Assembly (NCBI RefSeq): GCF_003957515.1
Contig: NZ_RQXW01000007.1
Location: 62,001 to 126,000, forward strand
Reading direction: 5' to 3'
Length of the DNA: 64,000 nucleotides
DNA from: Amphritea opalescens
Lineage (GTDB): Bacteria > Pseudomonadota > Gammaproteobacteria > Pseudomonadales > Balneatricaceae
Shown here: one piece after another, positions 55,819 to 64,000 of the stretch
Layout: each line of letters opens with the position of its first letter
Position numbering within the stretch: position 1 is the first letter of the stretch
Program-made: the position numbers and the translations under genes
Notes under the pieces: model-generated
Told to the model about the DNA's origin: nothing
Seen by the model: only the letters and a program-made list of their open reading frames with translations
Database searches by the model: none

Positions 55819-56609
55819 TGTACTCGGTTACGGCAAATCTTGCGTCGCTTGGACGGTCTGCGATGGGCCGGGTTGCGGCTATTGGACGTGCGGGGATGGT
55901 GTTGATGCAAGCGGTTATCGCGCGCCCTGACCCACTAACCTCTTTTCCTTTGTTAGTGCGTCAACTGTATTCAGTCGGCGTGCTATCGATGGTGATTATC
56001 ATTGTCTCAGGCTTGTTTATTGGTATGGTGCTGGCGTTGCAGGGCTATACCATTCTGGTGGATTATGGCACCGAACAGGCGGTTGGGCAGATGGTGGCGC
56101 TGAGCTTGGTGCGGGAGTTAGCACCGGTGGTGACGGCTCTACTGTTTGCTGGTCGAGCGGGTTCTGCATTAACGGCAGAAATTGGTTTGATGAAGACCAC
56201 TGAACAGTTATCCAGCATGGAGATGATTGGTGTTGATCCGCTGCGTCGGATTATTGCGCCTCGCTTCTGGGCTGGACTTATCTGTCTACCTATTCTGACG
56301 ATGATTTTTAGTGCCGTCGGTATTTGGGGGGGCATGTTAGTCGGTGTCGATTGGCTAGGTATCTATGAAGGTTCTTTCTGGGCTAACATGCAAAATTCAG
56401 TCGATTTTTTTGATGATGTGGTGAACGGCCTCATTAAATCCTTGGTATTTGGCGTGGTTGTTACCTGGGTTGCCGTATTTCAGGGGTATGATTCAGTGCC
56501 CACGTCTGAAGGTATTAGTCAGGCGACAACCAAAACAGTTGTGTATTCATCCCTAGCTGTCCTCGGATTAGATTTTATTCTGACAGCTTTGATGTTTGGA
56601 GATTTGTAA
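55818..56609 (+). CDS. mlaE: Phospholipid transport permease MlaE
   Basis: 263 residues, MlaE family permease with five to six membrane segments. Conserved [40 protein letters not shown] and [16 protein letters not shown] are visible. It overlaps mlaF by one base and is three bases before mlaD. Confidence 0.97.
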   Translation: MYSVTANLASLGRSAMGRVAAIGRAGMVLMQAVIARPDPLTSFPLLVRQLYSVGVLSMVIIIVSGLFIGMVLALQGYTILVDYGTEQAVGQMVALSLVRELAPVVTALLFAGRAGSALTAEIGLMKTTEQLSSMEMIGVDPLRRIIAPRFWAGLICLPILTMIFSAVGIWGGMLVGVDWLGIYEGSFWANMQNSVDFFDDVVNGLIKSLVFGVVVTWVAVFQGYDSVPTSEGISQATTKTVVYSSLAVLGLDFILTALMFGDL

Positions 56610-56612
56610 GAC

Positions 56613-57074
56613 ATGCGTAATCGTGGAATTGAGCTGGGTGTAGGCATTTTTATGTTAGTCGGCATATTGTCGTTGGCGATGCTGGCGATCAGTGTCAGCG
56701 GCCTGACACTAGCAAAGCAGGAGGGGGCATATAAAATCTATGCCCGATTCGAAAATGCGGGGGGGCTGACTGCGCGCTCAAAAGTGACCATGTCGGGTGT
56801 CGCTATTGGTAAAGTCACCAATATTACCATCGATCGCCAAAAGCTGATGGCGCTGGTCGAGATGGAGATTAATGCGGATGTGGATTATCTGACATCGGAT
56901 AGCTCAGCCTCTATCTTAACCGCCGGTCTGTTAGGTGAGAAATATGTGGGTATCACCACAGGAGCCGCAGACGATGAAATACTAAAAGAGGGTGATTTTA
57001 TTGAAGACACTCAATCTTCGTTGGTGCTAGAAGAGTTGATTGGTAAATTCCTTTTCAATCAGGCCTCTGAATAA
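56613..57074 (+). CDS. mlaD: Phospholipid transport substrate-binding protein MlaD
   Basis: 153 residues with an N-terminal membrane helix (GVGIFMLVGILSLAMLAISV) and one MCE domain (YARFENAGGLTARSKVTMSG, TAGLLGEKYVGITTG); forms the hexameric ring on MlaFEB. The C-terminal tail is shorter than in E. coli. Confidence 0.96.
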   Translation: MRNRGIELGVGIFMLVGILSLAMLAISVSGLTLAKQEGAYKIYARFENAGGLTARSKVTMSGVAIGKVTNITIDRQKLMALVEMEINADVDYLTSDSSASILTAGLLGEKYVGITTGAADDEILKEGDFIEDTQSSLVLEELIGKFLFNQASE

Positions 57075-57115
57075 CCAGTGTTTGGTATCGCTACATAAGT
57101 ATGGGAAGTAGGAAT

Positions 57116-57754
57116 ATGAAATATATTAATCGTTGTTTGGTGTTACTCGCATTGGTCTTTGCTTCTGTGTCGGCTCAGGCCTCATGGGAGGGAGCGCGGG
57201 ATACGATAGAGCAGGCTTCATCGCAGATGATGACCGTGCTAGAAAAGCCATCACTGAAAGCACCAGAGCAGAGCGAAGAGTTGATTGCGGACATCGAAGC
57301 AATCCTCAACCCGGTCGTTGATTTTGGCTATGTCTCTAAGCGGGTGATGGGTAAGTATTATAAACGTGTTGATGAAAAGCAGCAGGCGCTGTTCTCAACG
57401 GTTTTTAAAGATACGATGGTACGTACCTTTGCTAAATCACTCACGGGTTTTAATATTGTCCGCTATGAAGTTGCACCAGAGGGACATCCTAGCCCAGCAG
57501 AAGATAAGCAAGTGGTTAGTGTGTATGTTTATGCTGCTGATGGTAAACAATACACATTGGTGTATTACATGCTGAAACAGGATGATGGCTGGAAACTGGT
57601 GAATGTGCTGGTCGATGGTATTAACTTACGACTAAATTTCAAAAACCAATTTGCGGATATGGCATCGCGTGCCAATGGTAATGTGAAGCAGGTAATCTCT
57701 GATTGGAAAGATGCTATTGCTAGTAATGCGAGTAATAGTAGTAAGGATAGCTAA
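57116..57754 (+). CDS. mlaC: Periplasmic phospholipid-binding protein MlaC
   Basis: 212 residues; soluble shuttle between MlaFEDB and the outer-membrane MlaA complex. Signal peptide MKYINRCLVLLALVFASV ... AQA (cleavage near 20), then the MlaC fold with NPVVDFGYVSKRVMGKYYK and the C-terminal GWKLVNVLVDGINLRLNF. ATG 57116 is used because an upstream start would place charged residues before the signal. TAATG overlap with mlaB. Confidence 0.96.
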   Translation: MKYINRCLVLLALVFASVSAQASWEGARDTIEQASSQMMTVLEKPSLKAPEQSEELIADIEAILNPVVDFGYVSKRVMGKYYKRVDEKQQALFSTVFKDTMVRTFAKSLTGFNIVRYEVAPEGHPSPAEDKQVVSVYVYAADGKQYTLVYYMLKQDDGWKLVNVLVDGINLRLNFKNQFADMASRANGNVKQVISDWKDAIASNASNSSKDS

Positions 57755-58050
57755 TGGCCGCTCAAGTTGAGATGACTGCTGATACCATACTGCTGAAGGG
57801 TGATCTGCTATTTAGTACGATTATCTCGGTGCGGGAGGCGCTTGAAAAAGCCTTCGAACAAGCTGGTCAGGCCGTGGTTGTCGATTTTGCTGGCGTACAA
57901 CGTGTGGATAGTTCTGCGGTCTCCCTATGGCTCTGCCTTGAGCGGAAAAGTCGGGCGCTTCAGCGTCCCCTTAAAGCGCTTAATATTCCCGCTGAACTGA
58001 GCGCAATCGTTCGTTTAGTTGGACTGGAAAGTACCAGTCTGACGCCATAG
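57754..58050 (+). CDS. mlaB: STAS-domain protein MlaB
   Basis: 98-residue STAS protein that binds MlaF and supports its ATPase activity. The conserved Ser-rich loop VQRVDSSAVSLWLCLERK and the preceding VVVDFAG strand are visible. Coupled to mlaC by a one-base overlap. Confidence 0.93.
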   Translation: MAAQVEMTADTILLKGDLLFSTIISVREALEKAFEQAGQAVVVDFAGVQRVDSSAVSLWLCLERKSRALQRPLKALNIPAELSAIVRLVGLESTSLTP

Positions 58051-58170
58051 GTCAGTGGTTTAAGACTTGTTGCTATCGATGGCTGTTTCATGACAGTCAT
58101 CGCCTTTTGTCACATTTTCCGCTATCATTGCCGGCCTATTATTTTCCCCCAATACTCATTGGTATCATGC

Positions 58171-59722
<1,552 letters not shown>

Positions 59723-59798
59723 TAGCGATAGACAATGAGCATTTACAGCCTAGGCTGTGTGCCCGTACTCAATTTTAAGTGGTAACAAAATAGCAAAT

Positions 59799-60449
59799 AT
59801 GAAACAGAACCTGACCATTGCGCTATCTAAAGGGCGTATTCTGAAAGATACGCTGCCTCTCTTAGAAGCGGCTAATATTATCCCCGCTGAAGATATTTTC
59901 AGCAGTCGTAAGCTTATTTTCGATACCAACCATGAGAACATCAAACTGGTTGTTATTCGGGCGACGGATGTTCCTACCTATGTGGAACATGGCGGGGCAG
60001 ATATGGGGGTTGCGGGTAAAGATGTGCTGTTAGAGTATGGCTCGAAAGATCTGTACGAACCACTGGATCTCGATATTGCTAAATGCCGCTTGATGGTGGC
60101 AGGCATGAAGGATGCGGGTGAAGTTGAAGGGCGGATGAAAGTCGCTACTAAGTTTGTCAATATTACCAAAGAGTACTTTGCCCGTCGGGGGCGGCAGGTT
60201 GATATTATCAAACTGTACGGCGCGATGGAGCTGGCTCCGATCATGGGCTTAGCCGACCGGATCGTTGATATTGTCGATACGGGTAATACGTTGCGGGCTA
60301 ACGGTTTAGTACCGATGGATGATATCTGTTATATCAGCTCTCGCTTGGTGGTAGGTAAGGCTGCGTTGAAAATGAAGCATCGGCAGATCCAACCTATTAT
60401 TGAACAATTAGCCGCGGCAGTCGAAGCGCGTAAAGACAGGTCGAAATAA
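59799..60449 (+). CDS. hisG: ATP phosphoribosyltransferase HisG, short form
   Basis: 216 residues: the short HisG that lacks the regulatory C-terminal domain and needs HisZ for activity. [40 protein letters not shown] and the PRPP loop [14 protein letters not shown] are visible. First step of histidine synthesis. ATG 59799 is chosen over 59757. TAATG overlap with hisD. No hisZ in the window. Confidence 0.96.
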   Translation: MKQNLTIALSKGRILKDTLPLLEAANIIPAEDIFSSRKLIFDTNHENIKLVVIRATDVPTYVEHGGADMGVAGKDVLLEYGSKDLYEPLDLDIAKCRLMVAGMKDAGEVEGRMKVATKFVNITKEYFARRGRQVDIIKLYGAMELAPIMGLADRIVDIVDTGNTLRANGLVPMDDICYISSRLVVGKAALKMKHRQIQPIIEQLAAAVEARKDRSK

Positions 60450-61759
60450 TGATGGCCAAACCAATGGTATTAAGATTAGACAGTCAGCAAGCTGATTTTA
60501 GCGAGCAATTGGATAAATTGTTGGCTTGGGAATCGGTTTCTAATAAAGAGGTTAACCGGACCGTTGAAGATATCCTCGACCGCGTGAAAGCGGAAGGTGA
60601 TAGCGCGGTTGTTGAGTACACTAACCGTTTCGATCGGCTCAGTGTTAGTTCCATGGCTGAGCTTGAGTTTACTCAGGATGATTTGAATAAAGCCTTGGCC
60701 GGCTTGCCTGCCGATCAGAATAACGCACTCCGAGTGGCTGCTCAGCGTGTTCGTGATTATCACGAACGGCAGAAGGGTGAGTCTTGGCAGTATCAAGACG
60801 CCGAAGGCACATTGCTAGGCCAGAAAGTCACGCCGATGGATAAAGCGGGCTTATATGTGCCCGGTGGTAAAGCCTCTTATCCTTCTTCGGTATTGATGAA
60901 TGCAATTCCGGCACATGTGGCCGGTGTTGAAGAGCTGATTATGGTTGTGCCTACACCGGACGGTGAAGTGAACCAACTGGTACTGGCTGCGGCGGCACTG
61001 GCCGGCGTTAGTCGCGCTTTTGCTATCGGAGGTGCGCAAGCGATTGCGGCACTGGCTTATGGTACTGAAACGGTTCCTAAGGTGGATAAAATCGTTGGTC
61101 CGGGCAATATCTTTGTGGCGACGGCAAAACGCGCCGTGTTTGGCACCGTTGGTATCGATATGATCGCAGGGCCATCTGAAATCTTAGTGATTTGTGATGG
61201 TGGTACCGATCCTGATTGGATCGCGATGGATCTTTTCTCGCAGGCGGAACACGATGAAGATGCTCAGCCTATTCTGATCAGCCCTGATGCCGACTTCCTC
61301 GATAAAGTCAGTGCCAGTATCGAGAAGCTGTTGCCCACGATGGAGCGGAAAGCGATTATCGGTCGTTCTCTGGCGGATCGTGCCGCGCTGATCAAAGTAG
61401 CTAACTTAGAAGAAGCGGCGAAGGTGAATAACCGTATTGCGCCGGAACACTTAGAGTTGTCGGTTGAAGACCCTCAGGCACTGTTACCGTTGATTAAGCA
61501 TGCGGGTGCTATCTTCATGGGCCGCTATACCGCTGAGGCGTTAGGCGATTACTGTGCTGGGCCAAATCACGTATTGCCTACGTCGGGTACCGCGCGATTC
61601 TCATCACCTTTAGGTGTGTATGATTTCCAGAAACGCTCTTCGCTGATCATGTTCTCAGAAGATGGTGCATCAGAAATGGGTAAGGTCGCTTCGGTATTAG
61701 CCCGAGGTGAAAGCCTGACGGCACATGCGCGTTCGGCGGAATATCGCATCAAAGATTGA
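60449..61759 (+). CDS. hisD: Histidinol dehydrogenase
   Basis: 436 residues; zinc enzyme for the last two oxidations of histidine synthesis. [39 protein letters not shown], the Zn/catalytic QAEHDEDAQ and [10 protein letters not shown], and [20 protein letters not shown] are conserved. A bidirectional terminator follows; hisC is not next as it is in some relatives. Confidence 0.98.
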   Translation: MMAKPMVLRLDSQQADFSEQLDKLLAWESVSNKEVNRTVEDILDRVKAEGDSAVVEYTNRFDRLSVSSMAELEFTQDDLNKALAGLPADQNNALRVAAQRVRDYHERQKGESWQYQDAEGTLLGQKVTPMDKAGLYVPGGKASYPSSVLMNAIPAHVAGVEELIMVVPTPDGEVNQLVLAAAALAGVSRAFAIGGAQAIAALAYGTETVPKVDKIVGPGNIFVATAKRAVFGTVGIDMIAGPSEILVICDGGTDPDWIAMDLFSQAEHDEDAQPILISPDADFLDKVSASIEKLLPTMERKAIIGRSLADRAALIKVANLEEAAKVNNRIAPEHLELSVEDPQALLPLIKHAGAIFMGRYTAEALGDYCAGPNHVLPTSGTARFSSPLGVYDFQKRSSLIMFSEDGASEMGKVASVLARGESLTAHARSAEYRIKD

Positions 61760-61783
61760 TCGATGGTTGTGACACCGTTAGTA

Positions 61784-61811
61784 ACAAAAAAAGCCCCGAG
61801 GGGCTTTTTTT
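61784..61811. terminator. Bidirectional terminator between hisD and degS
   Basis: AAGCCCC / GGGGCTT stem flanked by A-run and T7. Confidence 0.9.
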
Positions 61812-61822
61812 GTAGCTACTCA

Positions 61823-63025
61823 TTATTGGCTCGCCTTTTCTTTATTGGTCTCTTCGGTTGAAGGTTGTGCCGGGATTTCCGTTATAGGGTTTGCAATCGC
61901 TGGGCGTTGAGTGACAGTTATCTCAAGTTCTTTTGCTTCACCGTTACGCCATATTTTGACCGGAAGCACGGTGCCTGGCGGCATTCGGGCGACGCTATAC
62001 ATCGAATTAAAACTGTTGACGATTTTTTTGCCGCCAATCTCTAGTAGGATATCCCCAGGTAGCAGTCCCGCTTTGTGTGCCGGTCCATCGCGATAAATGC
62101 CCGCAATAATCAGCCCTTTCGTATCTTTTAATCCGAACGACTCAGCCAGCTCAGGGGTGATTTCTTGGGCTTCAACACCCACCCAACCACGAATGACTCG
62201 GCCATGGTCTATCAGATCTTGCATCACCTGTTTAGCTTGGTCCGAGGGGATCGCAAAGCCAATACCCTGAGACCCGCCTGAGCGGGTAAAGATTGCCGTA
62301 TTAATACCGATCAGATTGCCTTCGGCATTAATCAGTGCGCCGCCAGAGTTGCCTGGATTGATAGCCGCATCGGTTTGAATAAAGTCTTCATAGGTGTTTA
62401 GCCCTAATTGATTGCGGCCAGTGGCGCTGATAATGCCCATGGTAACGGTTTGGCCAACGCCAAAGGGGTTGCCGATTGCCAGAGCAACATCACCGACGCG
62501 TAAATTAGCGGATGAGCTGACCGTAATGCTAGGTAGGTTTGTGAGGTTGATTTTAAGGACGGCTAGATCGGTATCCGGATCGTTGCCCACAACCGTTGCT
62601 GTTGCCTCGCGACCATCCTTTAATGCCACCACGATACTGTCCGCACCGGAAATAACATGGTTATTCGTCGCAATGTAACCCTCAGGGCTGAGAATTACGC
62701 CGGAACCTAGGCTCGATTGAATGCGCTCTTTATGGCCGGTTTTTGCATCATAATATTTACGGATGCTCGGATCGCTATAGATCTGTTTATTACTGCTTGG
62801 CACGACTGTGCGGGTATAAATATTGACGACACTAGAGGCCGCATGCTCTACCGCATCGGCGTATGAAAATGGGCCGCGCATCTCCGTTGAAGGTGTGTCG
62901 ACCTGACGGATCTGTACGGTATTAGTTTGGGGAGCAAACGTATCAGGTAGATAGATCAGCAACGCCACGGCGGCAAGTATCCCTGACAGGATAGGCCAAA
63001 CTAGAAAAGCAAAACGTTGAATCAA
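61823..63025 (-). CDS. DegS/AlgW-type periplasmic serine protease
   Basis: 400 residues. N-terminal membrane anchor (about 8-26), trypsin-like domain with triad H123 (ATNNHVISGAD), D153 (DTDLAVLKI) and S227 (NPGNSGGAL), and one PDZ domain (about 270-375, ending before a Pro/Glu tail). This one-PDZ anchored layout is that of DegS/AlgW, which cleaves the anti-sigma factor RseA/MucA when outer-membrane proteins misfold. Adjacent to hisD as in pseudomonads; divergent from the Nif3-like gene. Confidence 0.94.
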   Translation of the reverse strand: MIQRFAFLVWPILSGILAAVALLIYLPDTFAPQTNTVQIRQVDTPSTEMRGPFSYADAVEHAASSVVNIYTRTVVPSSNKQIYSDPSIRKYYDAKTGHKERIQSSLGSGVILSPEGYIATNNHVISGADSIVVALKDGREATATVVGNDPDTDLAVLKINLTNLPSITVSSSANLRVGDVALAIGNPFGVGQTVTMGIISATGRNQLGLNTYEDFIQTDAAINPGNSGGALINAEGNLIGINTAIFTRSGGSQGIGFAIPSDQAKQVMQDLIDHGRVIRGWVGVEAQEITPELAESFGLKDTKGLIIAGIYRDGPAHKAGLLPGDILLEIGGKKIVNSFNSMYSVARMPPGTVLPVKIWRNGEAKELEITVTQRPAIANPITEIPAQPSTEETNKEKASQ

Positions 63026-63118
63026 TTAGAGATGCCTTTATAAACAGTGGTAAAGTTATTCAGTTGAATGGGAATTATACGGATAATAACGGGTTTTTGG
63101 GAAGATAAAGAAAAGATT

Positions 63119-63880
63119 ATGGCGGTATTACTGAAACAGTTAGTTAATTATTGTGATTCTTTGATGAGCCCTGAGAAATACAGGGATTATTGCCCAAATG
63201 GCCTACAGGTTGAAGGCCGTGCAGAGGTGCGTCGTATCGTCTCCGGTGTCACGGCTAGCCAGGCATTGTTGGATCGTGCGGTCGCTTTAGAGGCCGATCT
63301 GATTTTAGTTCACCATGGTTACTTCTGGAAAGGTGAGCCAGAGGTGATAACGGGGATGAAAAAACGCCGCTTACAAACACTGTTAAGCCATGATATCAGT
63401 CTACTCGCGTATCACCTTCCTTTGGATGGCCATCCTGAATTAGGCAATAATGCTTGTCTTGCAAAACAGTTAGGGTTGCACATTAGTGGAGGGTTAGAGC
63501 TTGCTAACCCGTTAAGCATTGGGCTGACTGGGCGTTTAGATACTCCGTTGACGGCGGCCGATTTTAGCCAGCAGATAGCCGCAGCGCTGGGGCGTGAAGT
63601 GCTTCACATCGATGGTGGGCCAGAATTGATTGAAACGGTCGGCTGGTGCACCGGTGCGGCACAGGGGTATATCGAAAAAGCGGCAGCTCTGGGCTTAGAT
63701 GCTTTTATTTCGGGCGAAATTTCCGAGCCGACGGTACATAGTGCGAGAGAGTTGGGTATTCATTATTTTGCTGCGGGTCATCACGCGACTGAACGATATG
63801 GTGTGCAAGCATTGGGTGAGAAGCTGGCAGCAGAATTTGATCTTGAACATCAGTTTGTCGATATCCATAACCCCGTGTGA
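63119..63880 (+). CDS. Nif3-like dinuclear metal centre protein
   Basis: 253 residues (YbgI family). Metal ligands are apparent in DLILVHHGYFWKG, SLLAYHLPLDGHPELGNN and the C-terminal YFAAGHHATERYGVQALGE. Forms a toroidal hexamer in known structures; proposed GTP cyclohydrolase-like or hydrolase functions are unproven. ATG 63119 gives the conserved start (MAVLLKQLVNYCDSLMSPE). A terminator follows. Confidence 0.93.
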   Translation: MAVLLKQLVNYCDSLMSPEKYRDYCPNGLQVEGRAEVRRIVSGVTASQALLDRAVALEADLILVHHGYFWKGEPEVITGMKKRRLQTLLSHDISLLAYHLPLDGHPELGNNACLAKQLGLHISGGLELANPLSIGLTGRLDTPLTAADFSQQIAAALGREVLHIDGGPELIETVGWCTGAAQGYIEKAAALGLDAFISGEISEPTVHSARELGIHYFAAGHHATERYGVQALGEKLAAEFDLEHQFVDIHNPV

Positions 63881-63930
63881 CGGTGCTATCAGTGTTAGGC
63901 ACCTGAAAGGTTAAAGATCGAGAGGTAAAA

Positions 63931-63955
63931 AAAAACCGGCCATGGCCGGTTTTTA
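63931..63955. terminator. Bidirectional terminator after Nif3-like gene
   Basis: AAAAACCGGC / GCCGGTTTTT around CATG; ten perfect pairs. The last 45 bases of the window beyond it are too short to assign. Confidence 0.88.
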
Positions 63956-64000
63956 GTTTATTAGACGGTGTTACTGTTAGTCTTTACTAGGCTAACTAGC

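Overview
The window is a chromosomal segment of a gamma-proteobacterium. Gene content and order (mpl-ubiX, gatCAB divergent from mreBCD-maf-rng-yhdP, the lpt/kds/rpoN/hpf/ptsN/rapZ block divergent from mlaFEDCB-ibaG-murA-hisGD, then a DegS/AlgW protease) match the Pseudomonadales/Oceanospirillales side of the class. The many TRAP transporters, the sulfatase and the 2-oxoacid oxidoreductase suggest a marine heterotroph, but that is inference from gene content; no rRNA is present to place it.

Layout. 0-5.7 kb: housekeeping genes (3' part of mpl, ubiX, tsaB, uppP, rsmJ, slyX, a membrane-anchored cold-shock-domain protein, a DsbA-like protein). 5.8-11.7 kb: two identical initiator tRNA genes on opposite strands enclose a fused indolepyruvate ferredoxin oxidoreductase and a small exported protein of unknown function. 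Downstream of each tRNA lie degenerate tRNA-fMet-derived repeat units, most carrying an 86-base, four-hairpin insert at one point of the T-loop. 12-32 kb: an accessory catabolic region with a homoprotocatechuate-type dioxygenase, an orphan TRAP binding protein, a class II aldolase plus PanE-like reductase with a divergent LysR regulator, a porin, an IclR regulator, a TAXI-type TRAP transporter with two paralogous binding proteins and a sulfatase without signal peptide, a second LysR, a TetR/fadH pair, msrA, an SDR and a third LysR. 32-64 kb: dense conserved operons for tRNA amidation, cell shape, RNase G, envelope assembly (YhdP, Lpt, Kds, Mla, MurA), nitrogen-PTS and sigma-54, and histidine synthesis.

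How the genes work together. In the accessory region four intergenic sites upstream of hpaD, dctP, the aldolase/LysR pair and the porin share an AT-rich palindrome (core TTAATATATTAA), suggesting one regulon for uptake and breakdown of an organic acid. The TAXI-TRAP/sulfatase operon looks like an import-then-desulfate pathway for a sulfate ester. In the envelope blocks, LPS export (LptABC), Kdo supply (KdsCD), phospholipid trafficking (MlaBCDEF, YhdP) and peptidoglycan precursor synthesis (MurA, UppP, Mpl) are clustered.

Most unusual points: the tRNA-fMet-derived repeats with their structured insert, whose stem differences all keep pairing in the tRNA-sense strand; an mreC gene with no ATG, GTG or TTG start for its membrane anchor, where an ATC codon with a strong ribosome binding site fits; and the shared palindrome. 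All calls come from reading the sequence and from knowledge of the families; no database search was run.
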